From contig JAGRNM010000009.1 of the NCBI GenBank assembly GCA_020440745.1, forward strand, positions 1 to 15,687: a DNA stretch of 15,687 bases. Reading direction: 5' to 3'. Positions 5,978-13,766 of this stretch are shown piece after piece. The position numbers and the translations under genes were made by a program. How positions within the stretch are numbered: position 1 is the stretch's first letter; the number at the start of each line of letters is the position of its first letter. The notes under the pieces are model-generated. The model saw nothing but the letters and a program-made list of their open reading frames with translations. It had not been told where the DNA came from and made no database searches. The stretch is from Deltaproteobacteria bacterium (GTDB taxonomy: Bacteria; UBA10199; DSSB01).

Positions 5978-8608
5978 ATGTCTTCTCAGCTCCTAGAAAC
6001 AAAATTTAGGCGTCTTTTGTCCCAAGTAGAAAAACCTGCCCGTTATCTTGGGGGTGAGGTCAATTCTGTCGACAAGAGCGGTCAAGACATTAAGCTTCAC
6101 GTAGCTTTGATTTTTCCCGATGCTTATGAAATGGGGGAAAGTCACATTGGGCTCAAACTCCTCTACAAAATTTTAAACGACCAACCTCACATCTGGGCAG
6201 AACGAGTCTACGCGCCCTTGCCCGATATGGAGGCGGCTTTAATTAAAGAAAATATGCCGCTTTTTTCTTTAGAAAGCCGCAGGCCTTTGCAGGACTTTGA
6301 CTTGATTGGCATCACGCTTCCCTACGAACTTGTTTACACCAATATCCTGACTATCCTGGACCGTGGCGGTGTGCCGCTTTTAGCTAAGGATCGCTTAGCC
6401 AAGATGCCCATCGTCCTAGGTGGTGGTAACTCGGCCTTTAATCCCGAGCCGGTGGCAGAATTTTTTGATGCGATTGTGGTGGGAGACGGCGAAGACTTGA
6501 TGCTTCCCTTGGCGGAGGCGGTTTTGGCTTTTAAAAATAATCCCGATCTTTCTCGCCAAGACTTTTTAAAGAATCTTACTCAGCACCAAGGGCTTTATGT
6601 GCCGCAGTTTTTTGATTTTAGCTATCATGAGGATGGCACTATTAAAGAACGCCACGCCCTCTTGCCTGGTTACGAAGGCGTCCCTAAAGCCATTGTGCAA
6701 AACTTAGACAAGGCCGCTTATCCTACTTCTCCCATTGTGCCCCACTTGCGCGTGATCCACGACCGAGTAGGGGTGGAAGTGCAGCGAGGTTGTGTGCGGG
6801 CCTGTCGTTTTTGCCAAGCGGGTTATATCTATCGACCAGAACGCCAACGCTCGCCGGAGACGATTAAAAGGATTGTGGATGAGTCGCTAGCCAATACGGG
6901 TTATGAAGAAGTGAGTCTTTTAAGCCTATCGGTGGGTGATTATCAGCCTCTTAATCCTCTTTTAAATGAGCTCTTTGACAAGCACGAAAAAGACCGCGTG
7001 GCTATTAGTCTACCTGCCACCCGTACGGAGACACTGACGCCCGAGATTATCCAGCAGATTAAAAGAGTGCGCAAAACTGGCTTTACCATTGCACCGGAAG
7101 CGGGCACGCCCCGTATGCGGCGGATTATTAATAAGGGCAATGAGCGCGAAGACTTGATGAAGACGGTCGATCATGTCTTTAGCCAAGGTTGGCGCTTGAT
7201 CAAGTTCTACTATATGTGTGGATTGCCCTTTGAGACCCAAGCTGACGTCTTAGGCATTGCAGAAGAAGCGACCCTTGCCTGGGAGACTGGGCGGCGTTAC
7301 ACGAATAGCCCTAAAATTAATGTCAGTGTGTCTAGTTTTGTGCCCAAGCCTTTTACACCTTTTCAGTGGAAGGCCCAGCCTAGTATTGCTGAGATCGAAG
7401 ACCGCCACCAAAGCATCCGTCGGGCTTTGCAAAAACCAGGGCTTGCCTTTAAGCACCATGATGTGCGCATGAGTTATTTGGAGGGGGTTTTTAGCCGAGG
7501 AGATCGGAGGCTTGCTAAGCTTTTACTCAAAGCCTACGAGCTGGGTGCCCGTTTTGACGAGTGGCAGGAGTATTTTAACTTTGAAATCTGGCAAGAAGCT
7601 CTTTGTCAGACTAAGATTGATCCAGACTTTTACGTCACTCGTCCCCGGGAAAAGGAAGAAATTTTGCCTTGGGACCATCTTTTTACCCAAATGCGTAAGG
7701 ATTTTCTCTGGCAAGAGTTAGAAGCTGCCCATGATGAGGCCTTTATAGAAGACTGCTCCACGGACCGTTGTACCAATTGTGGAGTTTGTGATTTTAGGGC
7801 GGTAAAAAATATTAATTATCGTTTTGATCAAGAGGATGGTAGGGTGGAAGCCCATTCCACTAGGGGACGCAAGCTAAAAGACGAGCTTATTCAACACTTG
7901 AATCCACAACCTAAGGATAGCTCGGTAAATAAGGAATTAGAAAACCAAATAAGAATACGAGTAATTTATAGTAAGTTGGGAGAAGCAGCGTATTTAAGTC
8001 ATTTAGAACTAGTATCAACGTTGAAACGGGCTTTGGCCAGGGCCAAAATACCCGTGGGGTTTTCAAAAGGTTTTCATCCACAAGTCAAACTCAGCCTGGG
8101 AGCTGCTTTGGCCTTGGGTCAAGAGAGTCTGCAAGAGCGCTTGGACTTGGAGCTCATCCGTTTTATTGAGCCCCAAGACCTGGTGACTTGGATGAATGCC
8201 GTTTTGCCGCCGGGAATCCGCTTTCATCAGGCTTGGATTCTACAAGGCAAAACCCCCTCTTTGGAAAGCTCGATGGAAGAGCAAAGCTACGAGATAGGTG
8301 ACTTGGGCTTAGAGTTTTCTAAGCTTCAAGAGCGTATAGAGGCTTTGCTTCAAGCAAGCGAGCTTTGGGTTCATCGTCCTAAGGCTAAAAAAAATCGCCA
8401 AGTGGATGTCAGGCCCTTTATCAAAGAGATCAACGTCAAAAAAGATGGCTCTTTATCTCTAACTACCCGTTTTGAACAAAGCCGTGGTAGCGTAAAGCCA
8501 AGGGAAGTACTTGCTTTACTTTTAGGAGAAGAGTCTTCTCAAATTGCCTCTGCTTGGGTGCGAAAGGTTTCCACCAAGTTTGCGGGCGATTTTGGACAAG
8601 CAGCTTAG
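5978..8608 (+). CDS. TIGR03960-type B12-binding-like/radical SAM protein with DUF2344 domain
   Basis: 876 aa. Residues 1-230 resemble a cobalamin-binding-like Rossmann domain (LIFPDAYEMGESHIGLK at 44-60, VLGGGNSAFNPEP at 146-158). The radical SAM core holds C272-x3-C276-x2-C279 (GCVRACRFC), the ligands for the SAM-binding 4Fe-4S cluster, with a conserved IAPEAGTPRMR (371-381). A second Cys group, C593-x5-C598-x2-C601-x2-C604, could bind another Fe-S cluster or a metal. Residues 657-865 form the DUF2344/TIGR03936 domain (YSKLGEAAYLSHLELVSTLKRALARAKIP), which in some bacteria is a separate protein. The exact reaction of this family is not established to my knowledge. Its common position before RNase G/E and rplU-rpmA points to RNA or ribosome maturation. 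Start ATG lacks a Shine-Dalgarno. The stop TAG at 8606 is followed in the same frame by rng. Confidence 0.9.
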   Translation: MSSQLLETKFRRLLSQVEKPARYLGGEVNSVDKSGQDIKLHVALIFPDAYEMGESHIGLKLLYKILNDQPHIWAERVYAPLPDMEAALIKENMPLFSLESRRPLQDFDLIGITLPYELVYTNILTILDRGGVPLLAKDRLAKMPIVLGGGNSAFNPEPVAEFFDAIVVGDGEDLMLPLAEAVLAFKNNPDLSRQDFLKNLTQHQGLYVPQFFDFSYHEDGTIKERHALLPGYEGVPKAIVQNLDKAAYPTSPIVPHLRVIHDRVGVEVQRGCVRACRFCQAGYIYRPERQRSPETIKRIVDESLANTGYEEVSLLSLSVGDYQPLNPLLNELFDKHEKDRVAISLPATRTETLTPEIIQQIKRVRKTGFTIAPEAGTPRMRRIINKGNEREDLMKTVDHVFSQGWRLIKFYYMCGLPFETQADVLGIAEEATLAWETGRRYTNSPKINVSVSSFVPKPFTPFQWKAQPSIAEIEDRHQSIRRALQKPGLAFKHHDVRMSYLEGVFSRGDRRLAKLLLKAYELGARFDEWQEYFNFEIWQEALCQTKIDPDFYVTRPREKEEILPWDHLFTQMRKDFLWQELEAAHDEAFIEDCSTDRCTNCGVCDFRAVKNINYRFDQEDGRVEAHSTRGRKLKDELIQHLNPQPKDSSVNKELENQIRIRVIYSKLGEAAYLSHLELVSTLKRALARAKIPVGFSKGFHPQVKLSLGAALALGQESLQERLDLELIRFIEPQDLVTWMNAVLPPGIRFHQAWILQGKTPSLESSMEEQSYEIGDLGLEFSKLQERIEALLQASELWVHRPKAKKNRQVDVRPFIKEINVKKDGSLSLTTRFEQSRGSVKPREVLALLLGEESSQIASAWVRKVSTKFAGDFGQAA

Positions 8609-8653
8609 TTCTTAAAACAACTTCAGGCGTTTGCGATTCCACTTAAAGTATTA

Positions 8654-10159
8654 ATGGCCAAAGAATTAATCGTTAATGTTAACGAAAAAGAAAAACGCAT
8701 TGCTTACTTGCAAGGCGGTGTGGTGCGCGAGGTTTATTATGAGCGTGCCAAAGAAACCGATTACACCAGTAACATTTACAAAGGTAAAGTGCAGCGCGTC
8801 TTGCCCGGTATGCAAGCTGCCTTTGTGGAGATTGGTTTAGAAAAAGCCGCCTTTCTTTATGTAAGCGATGTTAACGAAGAAATGGGCGGAGACTTTGAAG
8901 AAGACTCAGAAGAAGAAAATACTAATAACAAATCCAGTCGTCCCCGTCGTGGTTGGCAGGAACAACGCATTCAAGACCTCTTAAAACCTGGTCAAGAAAT
9001 CTTAGTGCAAGTAGCCCGTGGCCCCATTGGTACTAAGGGCGCTAGGGTGACTTCTAATTTAAGTTTGCCAGGTCGTTCGGTCGTCTACATGCCCAATTGG
9101 TATAAGATTGGTATTAGTCGTCGTATTGGGGATGACAAAGAAAGACGTCGGTTACGTTCAATTATTCGTCGTTATATGCCTGAATATGGTGGTTTTATTG
9201 TGCGCACGGCTGCCGAAGGCTTAAGCGAAGAACAAATCAAAACAGACATCGAGTATCTAATAGCTACTTGGAATCAAGTCTTAGAAAGGAAGAAAACCCT
9301 CCCGGCTCCTAGCCTGGTCAATTCAGAATTAAACACAGTTTTAAAACTTTTGCGGGATCTTTTTAGTGACGATATCGAGCGGATCTTGATTGATGACAAA
9401 GAGGAATACGACAGAATCTTTCATTGGATTCGTAACTACATGCCCAAGCTTTTAAGCAAGGTGCAGTACTATCGTGGCAAAGAACCTATTTTTGAGACTT
9501 ATGGGATTGAAACTGAGATCAACCGCGGCTTAGGCTCTAAGGTTTGGCTCAAAAGTGGAGGCTATCTTATTATTGATCAGACCGAGGCCTTAACCACTAT
9601 TGATGTCAACACCGGTCGTTTTGTGGGTCGTTCTAATTTAGAAGACACCATCCTTAAGACCAACCTAGAGGCGGTAGAAGAAATCGCCTACCAGCTACGT
9701 TTGCGCAATTTGGGTGGCATTATTATCTTAGATTTAATCGACATGGAGCGCCGTGGCTCTCGCGACAAAGTTTATAGTGCACTCAGACGTGCCTTAAGCC
9801 GTGATCGGGCTAAGACTACGGTAAGCCGTATCACCGAGCTAGGCTTAATCGAAATGACCCGCAAACGAACCAACGAGAGTTTGGCAAGGGTCTTGTGTAC
9901 TGATTGCAAATTTTGCGATGGCCGTGGTTATCACAAAAGTCCTACCACCATTGCCTACGAAATCTTTAGAAAGCTCTTTAAAGAAGCCAGCGAAAACAGC
10001 AGTGATCGCCTCAGCATCTACGCTCACCCCATGATTGCCCGTGTTTTAGAAGAAGAAGAAAGCGACGGTATGATTGAAATGGAAAAACGCTTTTACAAAA
10101 AAATTAATGTGGTGGCCGATGACAGTTTAGGCGTGGAACAGTATGATATTAGAGGGTAA
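8654..10159 (+). CDS. rng: Ribonuclease G/E
   Basis: Endoribonuclease of the RNase E/G family, which matures rRNA and starts mRNA decay at single-stranded AU-rich sites. Of 501 aa, residues 38-130 form the S1 domain (YKGKVQRVLPGMQAAFVEIG), with an acidic insert at 74-93 (GGDFEEDSEEENTNNK), a usual site of variation. The catalytic Mg ligands fit D317 in TTIDVNTGRF and D360 in IILDLIDME, and the RNase H-like fold is followed by the zinc-link cysteines C415 and C418 (LCTDCKFC). C421 is an additional Cys. There is no long RNase E-type scaffold tail, so this is the RNase G-like length. It starts 45 bases after the radical SAM stop, in the same frame, with no clear Shine-Dalgarno, and precedes rplU. 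Confidence 0.95.
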   Translation: MAKELIVNVNEKEKRIAYLQGGVVREVYYERAKETDYTSNIYKGKVQRVLPGMQAAFVEIGLEKAAFLYVSDVNEEMGGDFEEDSEEENTNNKSSRPRRGWQEQRIQDLLKPGQEILVQVARGPIGTKGARVTSNLSLPGRSVVYMPNWYKIGISRRIGDDKERRRLRSIIRRYMPEYGGFIVRTAAEGLSEEQIKTDIEYLIATWNQVLERKKTLPAPSLVNSELNTVLKLLRDLFSDDIERILIDDKEEYDRIFHWIRNYMPKLLSKVQYYRGKEPIFETYGIETEINRGLGSKVWLKSGGYLIIDQTEALTTIDVNTGRFVGRSNLEDTILKTNLEAVEEIAYQLRLRNLGGIIILDLIDMERRGSRDKVYSALRRALSRDRAKTTVSRITELGLIEMTRKRTNESLARVLCTDCKFCDGRGYHKSPTTIAYEIFRKLFKEASENSSDRLSIYAHPMIARVLEEEESDGMIEMEKRFYKKINVVADDSLGVEQYDIRG

Positions 10160-10184
10160 ATCCCTTACTTGTTATTGGTTGGTT

Positions 10185-10247
10185 GTGGAGATTATTTAGG
10201 AGGTGAAATTAGCTTGACGGCCCGAATTGGCTAAGTTAAGCCTCCAC
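10185..10247 (+). promoter_or_regulatory. Structured leader RNA in front of rplU
   Basis: GTGGAG (10185-10190) can pair with CTCCAC (10242-10247) around an inner hairpin: GCTTGAC (10212-10218) with GTTAAGC (10235-10241, one G-U), then GGCC (10219-10222) with GGCT (10229-10232, one G-U) and a six-base loop. AGGAGGTGA at 10198-10206 exactly complements the usual 3' end of 16S rRNA but no gene starts just after it. Its GGAGG can also pair with CCTCC at 10241-10245, competing with the outer stem. This looks like a ribosomal-protein leader that could switch between two folds, perhaps bound by L21. Function is inference. Confidence 0.45.
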
Positions 10248-10280
10248 GCCCTGATTTAATTAAAACAAGGTTTAGGTCCT

Positions 10281-10595
10281 ATGAAATACGCCATTATCGA
10301 AACCGGTGGAAAACAATACAAAGTCTTAGAAGGCCAAAAAGTCCAAGTTGAGCTGATTGGCGAAGCAAAAGAAGGCCAAGCTATTGAATTTACTAATGTT
10401 TTAGCTATTGGTGGTGAAGAGCCTAAAGTGGGGACACCCCTTTTGGACTCGGCTAAAGTGGTGGGAGAGGTCCTAAGTCACGGACGACAGAAAAAAGTCA
10501 TTGTTTTTAAGAAAAAACGTCGCAAAGGCTATTCTAAGTCTTATGGGCACAAGCAGCATTATACCGAGGTTTTGATTAAAGAAATTGCGGCTTAA
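10281..10595 (+). CDS. rplU: 50S ribosomal protein L21
   Basis: 104 aa, full length for bacterial L21, which binds 23S rRNA in the large subunit. It opens with the family signature YAIIETGGKQYKVLEGQ, and the basic tail KKKRRKGYSKSYGHKQHYTEV is the rRNA-contacting part. The ATG at 10281 has only a weak upstream site (AGG at 10273-10275). A much stronger Shine-Dalgarno lies 75 bases earlier in the structured leader, which suggests regulated translation. It is paired with rpmA downstream, as in most bacteria. Confidence 0.97.
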   Translation: MKYAIIETGGKQYKVLEGQKVQVELIGEAKEGQAIEFTNVLAIGGEEPKVGTPLLDSAKVVGEVLSHGRQKKVIVFKKKRRKGYSKSYGHKQHYTEVLIKEIAA

Positions 10596-10701
10596 GTTTT
10601 AATTATTTAAGTTTAAATTAGGTTTTTTGGTTTATTGCTAAGTTTTCGTCAAAAGTTTGGCTTTATACAAACAACGAATTACGAACAATAAATAACAAGA
10701 C

Positions 10702-10971
10702 ATGGCACACAAAAAAGCAGGCGGATCCTCTAAAAATGGTCGTGACTCCAATGGACAACGTCGTGGTGTTAAAGCCTTTGGCGGTGAACAAATTCACGCT
10801 GGTTCTATTATTGTGCGTCAGTGTGGTACCAAGATTCATCCCGGTACCAATGTCGGTGTGGGCAAAGACTATACCCTATTTGCTAAAATCTCGGGTGTGG
10901 TGACTTTTGAAAAATTTGGTGCTGGTCGTAAACGCGTCAGTGTTTATCCTGCTGAGGCAGCAAGCGCCTAA
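10702..10971 (+). CDS. rpmA: 50S ribosomal protein L27
   Basis: 89 aa, full length. L27 reaches into the peptidyl-transferase centre with its N-terminus. The mature-type start MAHKKAGGSSKNGRDSNGQ is present directly after the Met, so there is no N-terminal extension needing protease cleavage as in Firmicutes. The core GSIIVRQCGTKIHPGTNVG is typical. The 106-base gap after rplU is AT-rich and holds no clear promoter or terminator. No Shine-Dalgarno precedes the ATG. Confidence 0.97.
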   Translation: MAHKKAGGSSKNGRDSNGQRRGVKAFGGEQIHAGSIIVRQCGTKIHPGTNVGVGKDYTLFAKISGVVTFEKFGAGRKRVSVYPAEAASA

Positions 10972-11035
10972 GAACTAGCCTGCCTTTTTTCTTCTTTTTA
11001 TTCCCTTGTAATAAGGCTTTTTGTAGGATTTTTTT

Positions 11036-12097
11036 ATGAAATTCATCGACGAAGCTCGTATCCTAGTGACGGCCGGGCACGGTGGACGGGGTTGTGTTTC
11101 CTTTCGCCGAGAAAAATACGTGCCCCGCGGAGGCCCTGATGGGGGTAATGGAGGAGAGGGAGGGGATGTGCTCTTGCAAGCCCATCCTAGGCGTTCTACT
11201 TTGATGCACTTAAAGGGCAAATACCACTTTAGAGCCAAGGCTGGGGCCCATGGCGGTGGTAAGGGCATGCACGGGGCTAGAGGTAAGAGCGAAATAGTAG
11301 AAGTGCCCATGGGCACGGTGATTAAAGATTCGGCCACTGGTAAGGTTTTGGCGGACTTAACCGAGGAGGACCAAAGTTTTATTGCAGCTAAGGGTGGCTT
11401 AGGGGGTCGGGGTAACCAAAGCTTTGTTAGTTCCACCAATCGAGCTCCCAGTTATGCCCAGCCTGGAGAACCTGGCCAAGAACGAGAACTCATCTTAGAA
11501 CTTAAACTCTTAGCTGATGTAGGTTTGATTGGTCGTCCCAACGCGGGTAAGTCCACTTTATTGGCAAGTATTAGTGCTGCTAAACCCAAAGTAGCCGACT
11601 ATCCCTTTACTACATTAAAGCCCCAATTAGGTGTGGTGTCTTGGGGAGATTTTTCTTCTTTTACAGTGGCTGATATTCCTGGACTGATTGAAGGAGCTAG
11701 TCAGGGGGCTGGCATGGGTATTAAATTTCTTAAACATATTGAGAGGACTAAAGTTTTTTTACATTTATTGGACTTAAGTGATTTAGAAGTCCAAGAGGAA
11801 GCGCAAGACTTAGCTTGGCAGCGTTTTCAAGAGATTAATCAAGAGCTCTTAGAATTTTCTCCTCAGTTTAAAAAACGTACTCAATGGGTGGCCTTAAGTA
11901 AGGCCGACGCTGTGCAAGACCAAGAGTTTTTAAAAAAAATAAGGGAGTTTTTTGAGAAAAAAGGTTATCGCTGCTTTGTCATGAGTGCTGTTACAAAACA
12001 AGGGATAGAAGAGTTATTAAAAGCATTGGGTGATTTATTAAGTGAACTCTCCTCTGAGCAGGAGAAAGATCAAAATAAGGTATGCGAGCAGAATTAA
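11036..12097 (+). CDS. obgE: Obg GTPase (ObgE/CgtA)
   Basis: GTPase needed for 50S subunit assembly and linked to stress and cell-cycle control. 353 aa: the N-terminal Gly-rich Obg fold spans residues 1-158 (GGRGCVSFRREKYVPRGGP near the start, GLGGRGN at 121-127). The G domain has G1 GRPNAGKST (166-174), switch region YPFTTL (189-194), G3 DIPGLIEGA (213-221), G4 SKAD (288-291) in place of the usual NKxD, and G5 MSAVT (316-320). After the G domain comes only a charged tail of about 20 residues, so the OCT domain is absent, as in many Proteobacteria. A TAGGATT upstream serves as ribosome site. The 3' end overlaps proB by 16 bases, which suggests coupled translation. Confidence 0.96.
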   Translation: MKFIDEARILVTAGHGGRGCVSFRREKYVPRGGPDGGNGGEGGDVLLQAHPRRSTLMHLKGKYHFRAKAGAHGGGKGMHGARGKSEIVEVPMGTVIKDSATGKVLADLTEEDQSFIAAKGGLGGRGNQSFVSSTNRAPSYAQPGEPGQERELILELKLLADVGLIGRPNAGKSTLLASISAAKPKVADYPFTTLKPQLGVVSWGDFSSFTVADIPGLIEGASQGAGMGIKFLKHIERTKVFLHLLDLSDLEVQEEAQDLAWQRFQEINQELLEFSPQFKKRTQWVALSKADAVQDQEFLKKIREFFEKKGYRCFVMSAVTKQGIEELLKALGDLLSELSSEQEKDQNKVCEQN

Positions 12098-13200
12098 AAA
12101 ATAAAAAACGTTGGGTTATTAAAGTGGGATCTTCGGTTTTGGTAGATCCAGAGGGCTCTTTAAAATCCCTTTATTTTCGTGCCTTGGCTAGGCAAATTGC
12201 TAGCTTACTGGAGAGCAAAAAACAGGTGGTTTTGGTTAGTTCGGGAGCGGTGGCGGCTGGCTTGGATCTTTTAGCACTTAGGGAAAAACCCAAATCTTTG
12301 GTTACTAAACAAGCCATTGCTGCTGCGGGGCAAAGTCGTCTCATGCAGGAATACGAAAAAGCCTTTCGTCCCTTTCAATTAAAAGTAGGACAAATGCTTT
12401 TGACCCACGAAGACTTAGGCCATCGCAGACGTTTTTTAAATGCTCGCCATACTTTGAGTGAGCTTTTGCGTTTAGGGCTGATTCCCATCGTCAACGAAAA
12501 CGACACCGTAACTGCCGAAGAAATTAAAGTAGGCGACAATGACAACTTAGCCGCTTTAGTAGCCCACTTAGCAGAAGCGGATTTGTTAATTAATTTAAGT
12601 GATATTGATGGAGTCTATGAGCAAGACCCTAGCTTTTTCCCCCAAGCCAAAAAACTAGACCTTTTAAAAAAAATTTCTGCTTTTATTAAAAAAGGAGCTA
12701 GCGATACTCTTAAACAAGGTAGCACCGGAGGGATGCTGACCAAGCTAGAGGCGGCGGAAAAGGCTCAAGCCTACGGGATACCTACGATTATTGCCAATGG
12801 TAAAGCGCCTAAGATTTTAAATAAAATAGAACAAGGTAAGTCTGTAGGGACTTTGATTTTGCCCAAAGAACAAAAAATGGGCAGCAAGAAGTATTGGATT
12901 GCCTATGGCATGAAAAGTCGGGGTTGTTTGGAAGTAGATCAAGGAGCCAAAGAAGTTTTGCTCAAAAAAGGTCGTTCTCTCTTACCTAGTGGGATTTGTG
13001 GAGTGATAGGTTCTTTTCAAAAAGGGGATGCAGTGGATATTTGTCTAAAAGGTGGTAAAACTTTTGCCAGGGGTTTGACGAGTTATCACTCGGAGGAAAT
13101 TAAAAAATTAATGGGACATCAAAGTTCAGAAATTTCAAAAATTTTGGGGTATAAATACTTGGACGTGGTAGTCCATCGGGATGACTTGGTTATTTTTTAA
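12082..13200 (+). CDS. proB: Glutamate 5-kinase with PUA domain
   Basis: Phosphorylates L-glutamate with ATP, the first step of proline synthesis. 372 aa, the normal two-domain length. The amino acid kinase domain (10-258) shows VIKVGSSVL (12-20), SSGAVAAGL (53-61), NENDTV (138-143), GDNDNLAALV (151-160), NLSDIDGVYEQDP (171-183) and GSTGGMLTKLEAA (213-225). The PUA domain follows at about 282-355 (GCLEVDQGAKEVL, KGDAVDI). It starts inside the end of obgE with AAGG six bases upstream. The next enzyme, ProA, does not follow here although it often does; it must lie elsewhere if the pathway is complete. Confidence 0.96.
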   Translation: MRAELKNKKRWVIKVGSSVLVDPEGSLKSLYFRALARQIASLLESKKQVVLVSSGAVAAGLDLLALREKPKSLVTKQAIAAAGQSRLMQEYEKAFRPFQLKVGQMLLTHEDLGHRRRFLNARHTLSELLRLGLIPIVNENDTVTAEEIKVGDNDNLAALVAHLAEADLLINLSDIDGVYEQDPSFFPQAKKLDLLKKISAFIKKGASDTLKQGSTGGMLTKLEAAEKAQAYGIPTIIANGKAPKILNKIEQGKSVGTLILPKEQKMGSKKYWIAYGMKSRGCLEVDQGAKEVLLKKGRSLLPSGICGVIGSFQKGDAVDICLKGGKTFARGLTSYHSEEIKKLMGHQSSEISKILGYKYLDVVVHRDDLVIF

Positions 13201-13210
13201 AGGGATCAAG

Positions 13211-13717
13211 ATGAAAAAATTATTAATAATTTTAATCTTGGCTTGGCCGTTTTTTTCTCAGGCAAGAGAAATTGATCAAATTAAACAGATAGAGTCCTTT
13301 AAAGGGCAAGTCCAAGCAGACACTCAGCTTTCGGACCTAATCGAAGCTTTGGGCAAAACCCCTAAGAATCCTGGCTTACATTTTAAATTGGCTGAGGCTT
13401 ACCGAGAAAGAGGTCTCTTAGACTTAGCTCGGGTTTCTTACGAAAGAACTTTAAAATTAAAGCCTCACTATCCTTGGGCTCATGTGGGTTTGTCTTTAGT
13501 TTTTAGAGAAAAAGGAGAAGCCCCTTGGGAGCTTTATCACTTGCGCCAGGCTGCCTTACAGGCGCCCGAGGATGACCAAATCCGTTTTAAGTTGGGGCGG
13601 CTCTATATGGAGAGCAAAGTTTTTGATTATAAAAAAGCCAAACAAGAATATAAGGCCTTAAAAAAAATGAATTCCCCCTTAGCCACTCAATTGGGCAAGG
13701 TGATGGAACTGGAATAG
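13211..13717 (+). CDS. Small exported tetratricopeptide-repeat protein
   Basis: 168 aa from the ATG at 13211, chosen because AGGGA stands six bases before it and the protein then begins with a clean signal peptide, MKKLLIILILAWPFFSQA, cleavable after A18. An earlier in-frame ATG at 13181 lies inside proB and would spoil this. There is no lipobox Cys. The mature part holds about two to three TPR units: residues 53-86 (NPGLHFKLAEAYRERGLLDLA onward), 87-120 (HYPWAHVGLSLVFREKGE onward) and a looser one at 121-150. TPRs bind partner proteins, so this is likely a periplasmic adaptor. It is 10 bases after proB and probably cotranscribed. Specific role unknown. Confidence 0.75.
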   Translation: MKKLLIILILAWPFFSQAREIDQIKQIESFKGQVQADTQLSDLIEALGKTPKNPGLHFKLAEAYRERGLLDLARVSYERTLKLKPHYPWAHVGLSLVFREKGEAPWELYHLRQAALQAPEDDQIRFKLGRLYMESKVFDYKKAKQEYKALKKMNSPLATQLGKVMELE

Positions 13718-13728
13718 TTTATTGATGG

Positions 13729-13754
13729 GTTAACCAGTGAAGCAGTTAACCAGT
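13729..13754. repeat. Two direct copies of GTTAACCAGT
   Basis: The 10-mer occurs at 13729-13738 and 13745-13754, sixteen bases start to start, just before the rhomboid gene. Each contains the palindrome GTTAAC, and a partial third copy (AGTTAATTA) overlaps the second. Spacing of about one and a half helical turns could suit a regulator, but no function is shown. Confidence 0.5.
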
Positions 13755-13766
13755 TAATTATTACGA

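Noticed and set aside
1991..8608. TAG as a sense codon throughout this genome
   Set aside because: The radical SAM and TPR genes both end naturally at TAG at family-typical lengths, so TAG works as a stop here. Three TAGs in remnants are better explained by decay.
10214..10242. TTGACG as a -35 element of a promoter for rplU
   Set aside because: At 17-18 bases spacing the -10 would be TAAGCC or AAGCCT, a poor match, and the same bases form a strong hairpin.
11004..11022. Small hairpin CCTT/AAGG followed by T5 between rpmA and obgE
   Set aside because: A four-base stem is too weak to call a terminator and the genes are probably cotranscribed.
10975..11439. 154-codon minus-strand ORF over the start of obgE
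   Set aside because: It is antisense to the conserved Obg fold, with a Pro-rich composition that merely mirrors the Gly-rich sense strand.
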